In this document: positions 44,956 through 55,115 of the stretch, piece by piece | Numbering within the stretch: the stretch's first letter is position 1 | Layout of the letters: every line of letters begins with the position of its first letter | Origin: Auricularia sp. M13 | Lineage: Eukaryota > Basidiomycota > Agaricomycetes > Auriculariales > Auriculariaceae | Direction of reading: 5' to 3' | Assembly (NCBI GenBank): GCA_037042915.1 | Contig: CM073193.1 | Span: forward strand, 5,146,001 to 5,210,000 | Length of the DNA stretch: 64,000 nucleotides | Notes under the pieces: model-generated | What the model was told of the DNA's origin: nothing | Database searches by the model: none | What the model saw: only the letters and a program-made list of their open reading frames with translations | Position numbers and translations under genes: made by a program

Positions 44956-45810
44956 ATGTCTCCTGCTACTACCATGTTGCCCGTCGAAATCCTCCGGATG
45001 ATCTTCGAACTTGCTGCTGAAAGCGACATACGAGACCGCTTCAACACGTGCCGGACGCTGTCGCTCGTGTCATCTGTTGTTCGCGACTGGATACAGCCCG
45101 TGCTCTACAAAACCGTCAATCTGTCCCTGGAACTTGAGTGGGATGCCTTCCGCCGCACAGTGCTCGCGCACCCGGACAAGCTGCCCGTCGTCAATCTCTC
45201 CGTGCTCGTTCGCCCACCCCCACCAGGCGAAGAATTCGCCGAGGTCGTCGCCGCGCTCCCAAAGCTGCAAAGCGCTCACGTTGCTCTCTTCCTCGTCCCG
45301 CACCTCTCAAAATCAAGCATCCGCCGGCTCTACGTCTCGAAACACGGCCCGCCGCCCGCCAGTCTGCCGCCCGACCTGCGCCTCCCCAGCGTGACGCGGC
45401 TCTACTTCGAGCCATACTACAGCGGGCTGTACCCGCTCACCGTGCGCGAGGCGCTTCCCACCATCTTCCCGAACCTTACGCACTTCGGGATGACCTACGT
45501 CGTCAGCACGGACGCTGTTGCGCGCGACCTCGTAGACCTGGCGCGCCGCGTGCTCGCGCTGCGCGCCATGTACAGGGTGTACATCCGCGTGCTGGGCCAG
45601 ACGCAGGAGAGCGCAGAGAAGGATGCAGACGCGCTGGGGGAGACGTGCCGCACGCTGGGCGACGCGCGTGTGTGGATCGGGCATGGGACGACGGCGGAAT
45701 GGAACTGTCCCAAATGCACCGAGCGCGTCAACTACGCGTGGTCGATGTGGCTTCCCGACGCGCTCGGGTCGCTGGATATGTGGGCCCAGGGTGCATCCGT
45801 CTGGCCATGA
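44956..45810 (+). CDS. Short F-box-like protein
   Basis: Intronless, 284 aa. The first 45 residues form an F-box-like motif (LPVEILRMIFELAAESD, then LSLVSSVVRDWIQPVLYKTV), in the form common in agaricomycete F-box proteins. The rest is Leu-rich with no clear repeats, and a CxxC pair (WNCPKC) sits about 40 residues from the end. It is about half the length of the two tandem F-box proteins at 19.8-23.3 kb and not closely related to them. It probably acts as an SCF adaptor or an orphan F-box protein. It is convergent with PhzF-like gene 3, with only about 86 bp between the stops. Confidence 0.8.
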   Translation: MSPATTMLPVEILRMIFELAAESDIRDRFNTCRTLSLVSSVVRDWIQPVLYKTVNLSLELEWDAFRRTVLAHPDKLPVVNLSVLVRPPPPGEEFAEVVAALPKLQSAHVALFLVPHLSKSSIRRLYVSKHGPPPASLPPDLRLPSVTRLYFEPYYSGLYPLTVREALPTIFPNLTHFGMTYVVSTDAVARDLVDLARRVLALRAMYRVYIRVLGQTQESAEKDADALGETCRTLGDARVWIGHGTTAEWNCPKCTERVNYAWSMWLPDALGSLDMWAQGASVWP

Positions 45811-45896
45811 CGAATAGCCTTGGATTCGTTCGTAGCTGCGGTTTTCGTGTACATTTATTGGCTAATCATCTAACCTTTTTCGCGCCGCACGCCGCA

Positions 45897-46829
45897 TCAC
45901 TCTCGCAAATCCTCGTCTGGCACATACATCTCTCCGCGCATCGTCTGCACGACCGCACCACGTAGCTTGACTCGCCCTGTCTCGCGGGCCCATTCAACAT
46001 CCAGCTCTCCTCCGCGCCAGCTGACTTGTAATGCGCGCAGACTGCTGCCCTTCCCGAGTACTTCGACCCAATAAGGCGCAAGCATACAGTGTGCAGAGCC
46101 TGTCACAGGGTCTTCAGGAATGCCTCGCGTGGGAGCGAACACGCGCGAGCGGATGTCACGTCCCGAATCCGCAGGAGCTCTGTTCGTCAGGATGATGCGT
46201 CGTATGCTGTCACTGCCTGCGAGGACGCTCTTCGACAGCGTGAGCGACGTATATTTCAGAGATATACATACTGAGAGCCAGCGTACAAATGCTTCTGGGT
46301 CCACGAGCTGCGCGCCAAGGTCCAGCTCGTCATCCAGATGGACGATGACCGAGTAAACGAACGCCTCGCCGACGGCAGTGCCGATAAACTCGATCTTGGG
46401 TGCGTTCTCAGCTTTAAAGGCGCGTTTCACTGCATCCGCGACGCGCAGTCGGGCGTCCGCTTTGGCAGGCACGATCTTTTCGCACGCCGGAAACTCAAGC
46501 TCGTACGTCCCTTCACCTGTCCTAATTGCAACGAGCTCGCCGCTCAGGGTGCGGAACACTACACGCGGCAGGCCCAGCACGCGGGCGGCTGCAAGCGTCG
46601 CGTGTCCACAGAGTGCTACCTCAACTGCCGGAGTGAACCAGCGCAGGCTGTGTGTTTCTGATTTTGATGTGGCGACGAGGAATGCGGTCTCCGAGAGGTG
46701 GATCTCGCGTGCGATCAGCTGCAGGGTGCGCGTCGGCAGCTCGTGCGGCAGAATGAAGACACCTGCGCCGTTCCCTGTGAAAGCTGTGCGAGTGAACGCG
46801 TCGAGGATTTGGTACTTCAAGGCGGGCAT
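45897..46829 (-). CDS. PhzF-like isomerase/epimerase family protein 3 (divergent)
   Basis: Exons 46829-46287 and 46229-45897, giving 291 aa. The 57-nt intron is a multiple of three with no stop, so the frame is open through it; alignment to the other copies and good splice signals argue that it is removed. Motifs are REIHLSETAF with Glu47, CGHATLAAARV and DPVTGSAHCMLAPYW. The first loop reads TGNGAGVF instead of GNPAAV, the main departure from the other four copies. It is the only one on the minus strand and the most diverged, so it may have a different substrate. Its start lies about 590 bp from that of copy 4, with divergent promoters between. Confidence 0.88.
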   Translation of the reverse strand: MPALKYQILDAFTRTAFTGNGAGVFILPHELPTRTLQLIAREIHLSETAFLVATSKSETHSLRWFTPAVEVALCGHATLAAARVLGLPRVVFRTLSGELVAIRTGEGTYELEFPACEKIVPAKADARLRVADAVKRAFKAENAPKIEFIGTAVGEAFVYSVIVHLDDELDLGAQLVDPEAFVRWLSVCISLKYTSLTLSKSVLAGSDSIRRIILTNRAPADSGRDIRSRVFAPTRGIPEDPVTGSAHCMLAPYWVEVLGKGSSLRALQVSWRGGELDVEWARETGRVKLRGAVVQTMRGEMYVPDEDLRE

Positions 46830-47420
46830 GGTGACTTTTCAGTGTGGGAGAGAAACGCAGCAGAGAAGCAGTAGACAAGCGCGCGTGACTCACCTGAAGG
46901 CTCGGTCCGCAACGGCACAATGGTTACATAATTAATTCTCACGGCATCCCGCTCACCATACCGTTTTCGCAAAATGGCCAAGGCGCAGAAATCGGGCCAG
47001 GTCGATCGTTCATGCTGCGGAGTGGGAGCAAGAGAGACAAGATTCAAAGTCCGATTCGTCGTTGCTTTCGCTCTTCCTTTTTTCTCCGCGACAATGAACG
47101 GCCCGCCGTCCTGTTCATACCACGCGCAGCATCCCGACTACATGACCGACATTTAGAGCTCCCTGGCATCTCGTCGCTGGCTGCGGGACCCTTTCTACCT
47201 GTCCCGCTGTCTTTTCACCGGCCCATTTCGCTGCCAGACACGGTGAACGCTTGCTACGACCCCGGTCGGATCTGAAATTTTGGATGAGCTACGCATGTGC
47301 AGCACGCGACCCAGGACGGCGTTAAGGCGCTAATTACAATGGAATGACTCAGACGCCAGTCATCACGATCTTAGCTCACTCGTCGGCCGACCGCACCTTG
47401 CATCTTGCCTCCAAACCGCC
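46830..47420. other. Divergent promoter region between PhzF-like genes 3 and 4
   Basis: No gene recognised. Both flanking genes are transcribed away from this 591-bp spacer, so shared regulation is possible. I see no clear TATA element. Confidence 0.45.
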
Positions 47421-48351
47421 ATGTCCACCCCGCTCGAGCTGCAGTACACCATCGTTGACGCGTTCACCTCGCGCATGTTTGGCGGTAACCCAGCGGCTGT
47501 AATCGTATTGCCCCCAGACGCGACGAAATTGTCGGATGCGACGTTGCAGCTCATCGGGCGCGAGTTCAACCTGTCCGAGACCGCGTTCGTCACGCCCAGT
47601 GCAGAACCGGACGTGTACGGCCTGCGCTGGTTCACGCCGACGACGGAGGTCCGGCTGTGCGGCCACGCGACGCTCGCCAGCGCGCATGTACTGCAGAAGG
47701 CGAATGTGACGTTCAAGACGAAATGGTCGACGCTTGGCGCACGCAAGCACGCGGAGAGTGGGAAGTACGAGCTGGCGTTCCCGGCTGGCGTGCCCGAGGC
47801 AATTACGGGTACGCAGCGCGACGAGATCGTCAGCATCGTCGCGAAAGCGTTTGGCCTGGACAAGTTGGACGTCTCGTTCGTCGGAGGAGCACCGGGCGAG
47901 GAGTTCGCAAGTCAGCTGCTCGTGCATGTTGACGATACGCTCGACCTAGCTGCTGCTAAAGTCGATAGCGGCATCCTGGTCCGTTTACCGACTTATCTGT
48001 TCCAATATTCAAGCTGACGCGCCCTAGACCGCGCTGGCTCCCTTCAAAGCCATTATCGTCACCAATCGCCCGACTGCGGCTTTGCAAAGCGCTGGCACGC
48101 ACTTTGTATCGCGTGTGTTCGGCCCACTCTTTGGCATCCCAGAGGACCCCGTCACAGGCTCCGCGCACTGTGTCCTTGCGCCGTACTGGGCAAAGACACT
48201 GGGTATCGAGGACTCGGCACTGACTGCAAAGCAGGTCAGCGCGCGCGTCGGGGATCTTGATGTTGAGTGGGTTAAGAGTGAGGGCATCGTCAAGATGCGC
48301 GGGCACAGTGTGACTGCCGCAACTGGAGTCATCTACGTCCCTCGCGATTGA
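47421..48351 (+). CDS. PhzF-like isomerase/epimerase family protein 4
   Basis: Exons 47421-47978 and 48028-48351, giving 293 aa. Motifs are FGGNPAAVIVL, GREFNLSETAF with Glu53, CGHATLASAHV and DPVTGSAHCVLAPYW, so both halves of the active site are intact. The intron is 49 nt at the common phase-0 position just after the DSGIL segment. It is closest to copy 5, 170 bp downstream on the same strand; both begin with LELxYTxVDAFTSR. A cytosolic epimerase/isomerase-type enzyme is expected, substrate unknown. Confidence 0.9.
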
Positions 48352-48523
48352 CGAATGCACATATCAAGCGCTGCCACCATGTATTCTGAAATGAATCCTG
48401 TGTGAGATTATCCGACATCCCGGCCCGGATTTGGGACACCGTGACGATTCTCGTCCGCGAATGGAAGGATGACTCATGCGCCGTCCTTCTTGACTCTCGC
48501 CACATACATAACCTAGAGCCACG

Positions 48524-49474
48524 ATGGCGCCCCTCGAGCTGGGATATACCGTCGTCGACGCGTTCACCTCGCGCGTCTTCGCAGGCAACCCAGCAGCCGT
48601 GATCGTCTTGCCATCCGAGCTGCCAGACGCGACGCTGCAGCTCATTGCGCGCGAGTTTAATCTCTCCGAAACGGCATTCCTCCTTCAACTCCCGGCTCCC
48701 GACACGTATAGTCTGCGCTGGTTCACGCCGACGCGCGAGGTGCCGCTGTGCGGACATGCGACGCTCGCCAGCGCACACGTCCTGCTCAACTCACTGTCTG
48801 CCGCCAGCGGGAAGGCAAAATTCGAGACGCGCTGGGCCGGGACGCTCGAAGTCTCATGCCATGCCGAGAGCGGGAAAATCGAGATGAGCTTCCCAGCTGG
48901 CGTACCCGTCGCCGTGTCTTCGGAATCGCACGCCAAGGCCGTCAACGTCTTGCGCAAAGCGTTCGGCGTTTCGGATCTCAGTGTTTCCTTTGTTGGAGAC
49001 ACGCCTGGTGCAGCATATGAAGGGTACTTGCTCGTCCATGTGGACGATTCGTTTGATCTGGGCGGCGCTACTGTCGACACCGGTATCATCGTCAGTGACC
49101 ATATCCTCTCAAAAGTAATGAATTCATTCTCGAGTTCACTTTTCACGCAGAAAGAACTAGCTCCCTACGGAGTAATCATCGTCACGAACAAGCCGACCGC
49201 CAAATTAGACGCCGAGGGCAAGCACTTCGTCTCACGCGTCTTCTGCACGCTGTTCGGCATTCCCGAGGATCCCGTCACTGGCTCTGCGCACTCGATGCTC
49301 GCGCCATACTGGGCGAGGAAGCTCGGCACGGGGGCGGCGGTGCTGTCTGCGAAGCAGCTCAGCGCACGGACGGGAGATGTGGATGTCGAGTGGCACGAGA
49401 ATCAGGGAGTTGTCCTTCTCCGAGGAGACGCAGTGACTGCCGCGAAGGGCGTTATATATGTACCTGAAGCCTGA
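48524..49474 (+). CDS. PhzF-like isomerase/epimerase family protein 5
   Basis: Exons 48524-49090 and 49151-49474, giving 296 aa. The 60-nt intron keeps the frame open if retained, but alignment with copies 1-4 places it at the family position. Motifs are FAGNPAAVIVL, REFNLSETAF with Glu49, CGHATLASAHV and DPVTGSAHSMLAPYW, with Ser replacing the Cys after the His found in the other copies. It is the last of the five and lies head to tail after copy 4. A LINE is inserted about 130 bp beyond its stop codon, in or near its 3' UTR or downstream flank. Confidence 0.9.
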   Translation: MAPLELGYTVVDAFTSRVFAGNPAAVIVLPSELPDATLQLIAREFNLSETAFLLQLPAPDTYSLRWFTPTREVPLCGHATLASAHVLLNSLSAASGKAKFETRWAGTLEVSCHAESGKIEMSFPAGVPVAVSSESHAKAVNVLRKAFGVSDLSVSFVGDTPGAAYEGYLLVHVDDSFDLGGATVDTGIIVSDHILSKVMNSFSSSLFTQKELAPYGVIIVTNKPTAKLDAEGKHFVSRVFCTLFGIPEDPVTGSAHSMLAPYWARKLGTGAAVLSAKQLSARTGDVDVEWHENQGVVLLRGDAVTAAKGVIYVPEA

Positions 49475-49600
49475 CCAGGATATATCTTTGGTTGAAATGG
49501 CCCTCTGGTAGCCCTCCAGGTTCGCGGTCCAGCTAGATGATAGCTGAGCACTCAAGGCTTTTCCCAGCTATTCTCACGGTCTCCTTCTCATCATAGTTGC

Positions 49601-49614
49601 ATAATATCGGTGAG
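49601..49614. repeat. Left target-site duplication of the LINE
   Basis: The 14-bp sequence ATAATATCGGTGAG is repeated exactly at 60161-60174, directly after the poly(A) tract. The two copies bracket the whole element. Confidence 0.85.
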
Positions 49615-50089
49615 GGGGGGGGCTTCTTCCGGTTCCGTCATGGGCCGAATGCTCAGCGAGCATTTGAGGCACACCAAACCCCCCTCCTTGACCTGGAATA
49701 CACAGGCCGGGCGAGGCAAATCAGGAATAGTAACCTGGAGCTCAGACAGCACAACCGGCGAATTTTTCTCGCCCACTGCGCGTAAGAGAACACAGCGCTG
49801 CGCACCACGTGAAGAGCAAGGAACCTGCGGGCCACCACAACGCCCACGCGCAAGTAGAGTACCCAGTTGCCTGGAACCCAAGCGCGGCACACTGAGCATG
49901 CGAGGGCGGACGTCGGTCGCTGCAGACGGCCGGAAAGGCAACGCGCGTCCCCCGCACGTCAAACCACGGCGACCGGGCCGGGCGGAGTCTCGCTGTTTAG
50001 CGTGCATGCCGCAACACGCGCCCTGTACCTTCTTTGCACCCGCCGCAGAGCCCGCAGCCACCCTGCAGAAAATGATAGTAGGCACACCG

Positions 50090-50151
50090 TCTGAAGCTAG
50101 AGTCCACATCCCGTCTCCAATCTGAAGCTAGATTCCACATCCCATCTCTAA
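50090..50151 (+). repeat. 31-bp tandem repeat in the LINE leader
   Basis: Two adjacent 31-bp units (50090-50120 and 50121-50151) begin TCTGAAGCTAGA and differ at only a few bases. Short leader repeats of this type can act in LINE promoters; that role is inference. Confidence 0.8.
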
Positions 50152-50242
50152 CCTCGAACGGGCGTGCACACTATCACTCTGCGCAAAAAGGCTGCAACCC
50201 CAAGGCGCCCAGAGATCGTCGAATGACGACAGCCCCTGCCCA

Positions 50243-50252
50243 TATATATAAA
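50243..50252 (+). promoter_or_regulatory. TATA-like element inside the LINE leader
   Basis: TATATATAAA lies about 50 bp before the ATG of the 319-aa ORF at 50303, the spacing seen for host genes in this window. Confidence 0.5.
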
Positions 50253-50302
50253 TCCTCCATGGATGGAGGCGAAAAGGTGGATTTCTCTCCACTCCCACAC
50301 CC

Positions 50303-51262
50303 ATGGAGATCGACGACTCCAGTCTCGACGACGATGTATACGACCCACTGCACGCCAGGCTGGGCAACGTTTTCTACGACGAGCACGAACGGCTCAGACC
50401 CCCTCTCTGGTCCACAGACGACGAGCCAGACCGCCGGAAGCACATATACGACGCCTTCCGGGAGGAGGCGCGCGAATTCAGAGAGCAGGGGAGGCAAGAG
50501 CGAGCAGTGCACGGACTGCCTCTGCACAGCGACCTTCGCACCTACGCAGCCCGAAGCCCGAGCAGAGAGCTGGCCCACAACAGCCAATCTGTGACGCCGG
50601 AGCCCAACCTGCCATGCTGCTTACCAGGCTCGCACATCTTCGGCGTACATCCACCCTATATGCCGAGCGACGGCCAGAACAGACGAGTCGCAAGACGCCG
50701 TGGGATCTCGGAGGGCCTCAGCGAGGCCTTCATAAGGTCGCCCGAACCGTCGGACGACGACGATGACCGCACTGCGGTGTCTCTCCCACCGTGCACCCGG
50801 CTCTTCGAGATCGCGGCAGGAGGACATCAGCCGGAACCCCCGGCACAGCAGGTGCCTGAGACACCCCCAGCGCAGCTCGAGGACTCGCACACTCGGTCGC
50901 AGGCGACGAGCATGGATGAGAACAGTGAGCAGGAGCAAGAGGAGATACCGAGGAAGAAGCGCCGCGTATATCCATGCCCCCGCATGCTGGCGCGGATAAT
51001 CTCCACACCGCTAGACGCGATCCCGAGCGAGCCAGCGGTCCCCGCAGGCGAAAAGGTGCGCGTCAAGTGCTTCGGCGGCTGCAGGAAATCGTGGGCAGAC
51101 CGTCGAGACAGGGAAACGCACTGGGCGAGAGCCCCAGAGTGTGAGGTCAACCACGCGGTGAACATCGAGGGCACATACCACATTCTGGACTACAACTACG
51201 CCCTCAGGTTGAGAGCAGCCAAAGAAGAACGCGCGGCCGCACAAGCGGGTAGCTGTGAATAA
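50303..51262 (+). CDS. Unrecognised 319-aa protein in the LINE 5' region
   Basis: An intact ATG-to-stop frame of 319 codons, preceded by a TATA-like element; the stop overlaps an AATAAA signal (about 51257). The protein is hydrophilic and strongly acidic at the N-terminus (MEIDDSSLDDDVYD), with a second acidic patch near residue 150 and a basic patch (PRKKRR) around residue 215. A Cys/His cluster follows at about residues 253-285: CFGGC, then a His in THW and a Cys in PECEVNH, which could bind zinc. I do not recognise a family. It could be an extra ORF of the element, a captured host gene, or a nested transcription unit. A nuclear nucleic-acid-binding role is possible but unproven. Confidence 0.6.
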   Translation: MEIDDSSLDDDVYDPLHARLGNVFYDEHERLRPPLWSTDDEPDRRKHIYDAFREEAREFREQGRQERAVHGLPLHSDLRTYAARSPSRELAHNSQSVTPEPNLPCCLPGSHIFGVHPPYMPSDGQNRRVARRRGISEGLSEAFIRSPEPSDDDDDRTAVSLPPCTRLFEIAAGGHQPEPPAQQVPETPPAQLEDSHTRSQATSMDENSEQEQEEIPRKKRRVYPCPRMLARIISTPLDAIPSEPAVPAGEKVRVKCFGGCRKSWADRRDRETHWARAPECEVNHAVNIEGTYHILDYNYALRLRAAKEERAAAQAGSCE

Positions 51263-51913
51263 AAATAGTGTCTTTCTTGAACCCGCGTGATCCCGGCGTG
51301 TGATGACAGCGCAGCCGCGCGACGACCACACGACTTTTAGCGCCGGAGCAACACGCAGAAAAAGGGCCCCACGAAAAAACAGCCACTGTATGGACTCAAC
51401 TGTTCAATCGGGCTCTGAGCGAGTTCGGGTCGAGACCTGGCACTCCAGATGCAGCAGACAGCTGGCAAAAGTAGCGCTGCACGCCCTGCGGGATCGCGCG
51501 GGCAGCTTCTGAGGGCACGGGGCACGCCAAGAGTGGCGCAAGCACGTGTAATTCACCGGCTGACGTCCGGCGACCTGATCATCCCGGAATTTCTACATAT
51601 AAGCGGCGACCGCCTTGCGCTGTCCCACGTCCTATCACAACACCAGCGAAGGCTTTGCGCTCGCGCCGACAGCGCTCGCTGACTCACACCCCTAGGGAGT
51701 GTATGGTTGAAGCCAGCGGACGGACAGCTACGGCGAGGGCAGCGCTCCAAATCGCGGCCCGCCGCCTCTTCAACCTCCCTACCATCCCGATCCTAGCGCT
51801 GGGGTGGTGACGGACGAACGGCGCGATCGGGGGGGCCTAAGGCGCGCAAGCCCACTCTTTAAAGGTGCGCTTACGCACCCCCTTCACACATCCTGCCAAC
51901 TCCAGTCTTCCCC
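51263..51913. other. LINE spacer between the 319-aa ORF and ORF1
   Basis: No coding sequence recognised. A TATAAG element near 51598 and a TTTAAA near 51857 could mark a second internal start region ahead of ORF1. Confidence 0.4.
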
Positions 51914-54058
51914 ATGCAGGCCAGCGACCCCGAGGATGCTGGCGGCTACTCGCCCACCACCACGCCAACTCTGGGCGATCAGGACGTGCAGCCGCTGGGA
52001 CAGTTCGACCCGATGACCGCGATGTCCCTGGACCCACCGTCGCCGACGCTTTCGGCGGCGGACCCGCCCCAGTTTTCACCTCTCCGTCCGGCCACAACGA
52101 GGAAGGCGGACGAGGCGCAGACACCGGGTGACAGGGCGGCTCAGCAAGCGTCGGAACGCGAGCGCCGCGAAGTCCACCGTGCGGCCATGGAGACGCAGGA
52201 TGACGAGGAATGGCCGCCACCAGCGCCGCGCCCGCAGCCGCAACAGCGCGCCAAGGGTAGCGCAAAGCAAGTCACGAGCCTAGGTAGCGGCGCACTGGGC
52301 CAGCGCCGAGACCCCGCAAGCTACGGCGGTTTTATGGTCGACCCAAACGGGCCGCTCGCGCAGATGCCAAGGCCGACGACCAGGCCAACGATCCCGCCCA
52401 TCACGTGGCCACGCGCGCCACGCAGCGACACCTCGGCCTCTGGGCACAGCGCGCAGCCGGTGCCAGGCCAACAGGGCGGACGAACCGCGAGCGCTACATC
52501 GGAGGTGAGATAGGCGTACCGCACGCTCGGTGCCATGCTGATCACCCGACAGCGACGTATGCGCGTCACGCAGTCGAACGCCGACGACGACTTCTTCTTG
52601 CCGCGGCCGTCAGCAGCCCGCCCTCAGGACGGCGAGGGCTGGGACGAGGAGTTTACGCCCCGGACGAGGCAAAGCCAAGCGGGTCACCCTAGGTCGCTGC
52701 CAGCGAGCTCGCGCGGCGAGCAGCCCCGCGAACGCGCGGAGGATGAGTGCCAGCGCAGCATCGGTATTCTCGCCCAGATCCACCACAAGTCGAGGGGAGG
52801 AGCTGCACGCGCCGGGGACCACGGCACGCGGACGCGTCAGGAGACGCATGTCCCACAGGCCCGCCCGACATCTCGCGCCTCGACAACGGCAAGGGCGCCG
52901 TCACCGGCGCAGCCGATGGATCTTGACGACGTCATCGCCGGCGACGAGGGCCATATGCGGGAAGACTCCTCGGCGCCCGCGCAGCAGAGGCCGCGCGACG
53001 CTTTCGATGTCGACGACGACGACGCAGACCTATACGTGGCGTCCGAGGCCGATGCTGACGCCTGACGGAGCTACACGCAGCCTTCGCCGAGCGCAAGGTG
53101 CACGTTGCAGTCAGCGGCCTCCGTGGACTCTTCGACGGCATGGAGAAAAATGCGCACCTCGCCAATATGGACCCTGCGCAGTACCAGGACTGGCGCCTGT
53201 ACCCCGGCAACAAGCTTGTCTTCACCTGCGACGACCTGGATGGCGAGGACCCGTCCAGGATGGATCAAGTCGCGTCGGTCATCAAGTTGGAGGAGCAGTT
53301 CGCAGGCGCTTTCCCCGCGAGCAGCCCGGAGGTCACCCTCGCTATGTCGGACAAGAACAGCAAGGCCCACGTGCGCAAGAACACCTTCCTGTTGAAAAAC
53401 ATCTCCGACGAGCAGCTGGACGCGCTCCTGGACTCACGCCAGGCGATTGTTGGCCTGGCGAAGATCCAGACCTTGCCTTTTGACTTCGACAACTCGCCGC
53501 ACATGGGCACCATCGTCAACACGCGTCTTGACGCCGAGTCGCTCATAGACGTCTGCAGGGACCGTTGGGCCGAACAGGCGAAAATAGGTGCCGTTTTTGA
53601 CAAGTTCGTCGTTCTCTACCGGGGAAGCGTTATCTGACGCGTGCCGCAGATATTTGCACTACAAACGTTCGTCCAAGGCGCTGCAGGAGGCATTCCTCAA
53701 ATCCATCCGCGTGGTGCCCCTCGTCCACACGACGAGTCGAGTCAACATTGTTCAATACAACGTTTACGCCGACGCTCCGTACCTGTCCGCCGCGCTGCAT
53801 CGCGAACTGAAGGACGTCATCGCCAACACGCCCTTCGCCAACTCGTTCGCGGGCGTGGGCGTCATCCGGAAGCCCGCGTGGACATGCGGCTCATGCCCGG
53901 CGCGCAGCCACCCAACGGGCCTCTGCAACCTGAAGCACTTCGACGGCTGGTTCCCCGCCGTGCCGACGCCATCAGCCTCATCGTCCAGCAACCGCGGCGG
54001 TGGCGCAGCCCGGGCGGCGCGGCGGCGCGGTGGTGGCCGCGGCCGCGGCGGCCACTAA
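51914..54058 (+). pseudogene. LINE ORF1 (gag-like, CCHC zinc knuckle), broken
   Basis: Sequence consistent with one ORF1 of roughly 710 residues, interrupted three times. An in-frame TAG lies at 52511-52513. There is a shift near 53061 (apparent loss of one base) and another near 53621 within a run of four Gs (apparent gain of one). The N-terminal part is Pro/Gln/Asp-rich and disordered. The middle part (GLRGLFDGMEKN, then WRLYPGNKLVFTCDDLD) resembles a folded gag-like domain. Near the C-terminus is a C-x2-C-x4-H-x4-C zinc knuckle (CGSCPARSHPTGLC), followed by an RGG-rich basic tail, both suited to binding the element's RNA. In fungal LINEs ORF1 coats the RNA. This copy probably cannot make the full protein. 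Confidence 0.7.
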
Positions 54059-54476
54059 ATCAACAGCGCGCCGCCCTCTCTTCTTGGTCGACGCCGGAGA
54101 CGGTACACACGCGCCGGCGTCCATTTTCTTGCCCCAGCCAGCGGCTTACTCAGCCGTGACGCGCAGTAGATAAAATGCGAAGCAGCCCTCCACTCAGCAC
54201 GCTCGGAACCACAGCTCCTTGCCCCCCGCTGATACCGTTCCCTTCCCGTCATGTGGGCCTGTGCCAACGTACACGCGAAATAGAATAGACGCGTCATCTT
54301 GAACTCTGACGGACAGAATGGGTGTGAACCGGCGCCCCGACTGAAGAAGCTATGCACGAACTTCTGAAGGACAAGCAAGTGCCTCATGCGGCCCAAATTT
54401 ACTGCCTTGAGGGGACAGGAAAGCCAAATGAGTACTAGGCGGCGGCCTATTTAGGCCTTGGACGTGCCGCGCAGAG
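54059..54476. other. LINE inter-ORF spacer
   Basis: Noncoding as far as I can see; no motif recognised. Confidence 0.4.
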
Positions 54477-55115
54477 ATGCTGAAGCCAACGGGAGGCTGT
54501 GCACCGTCCGGACGGAGCACGGCAGTACCGGAAGGCATGGTCCACCTCGCTGACAGGATAGTCAGCTGTGCGGCGCGGGCGCGCTGGCCCGCGCAAGCGA
54601 GACATGCAGCGCAGCCCTCTCATAATTCTAACCAACATAACACGGGCTCGAATGACAGGCAGGATCACACGCTCCCCGCACCCAGAGCGCAGGAGGAGAG
54701 TACCGCAGCCTCAGGTGTCGACGACGGGACGGGGTTCTCGGAATGCGGACAGCGTCAGTACCGGCCTGGTGCGCGTCGCAGTGCGAGGGTAAGCATGCGC
54801 GCGCAGGCAGTAGCACTGCTGGCCCAGGAAGCCGGGACGCAGAACGGCGTGGACGTTACGGGCGAGCCGCCCGCCACGCCGCAGCAGCGCAGTGCTGCGC
54901 AGTCGCAGCACAGCCCTACAATCGCCTCGAGAGCGAGTGGCGCTGAGCCTGCGCGCGCGCGGGAGTGTGGCCGAGCCCTTTCTCGGCGCAATCGAACCCC
55001 CCTCAGAGCGCGATTCAGAGGGGCTGCCGAGCAGCCCACCGCCAGCACGTTCGCGTGTGAGTGCGAACCGCGGAGGCCCTGCGCTCTCCGCGAAGAATAC
55101 GAAGGCTCACCTTAA
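54477..55115 (+). CDS. ATG-initiated ORF overlapping the start of LINE ORF2
   Basis: A 212-codon frame starting with ATG that overlaps the first about 220 bp of ORF2 in another frame. Its composition (Arg/Ala/Ser/Gln-rich) has no recognised domain. Because ORF2 lacks an ATG before its endonuclease domain, this frame may supply the true N-terminus through a frameshift, or mark the site of an old indel. It could also be chance. Confidence 0.35.
   Translation: MLKPTGGCAPSGRSTAVPEGMVHLADRIVSCAARARWPAQARHAAQPSHNSNQHNTGSNDRQDHTLPAPRAQEESTAASGVDDGTGFSECGQRQYRPGARRSARVSMRAQAVALLAQEAGTQNGVDVTGEPPATPQQRSAAQSQHSPTIASRASGAEPARARECGRALSRRNRTPLRARFRGAAEQPTASTFACECEPRRPCALREEYEGSP

Noticed and set aside
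36020-49474. A phenazine or secondary-metabolite biosynthetic cluster
   Set aside because: Only PhzF-like paralogues are present; no other pathway enzymes, so the family name should not be taken as a pathway.
49615-51300. Reading the first 1.7 kb as a separate transposon
   Set aside because: There is no second target-site duplication, terminal repeat or poly(A) at about 51.3 kb; the single 14-bp duplication brackets the whole 10.5 kb. Kept as an alternative in the findings.
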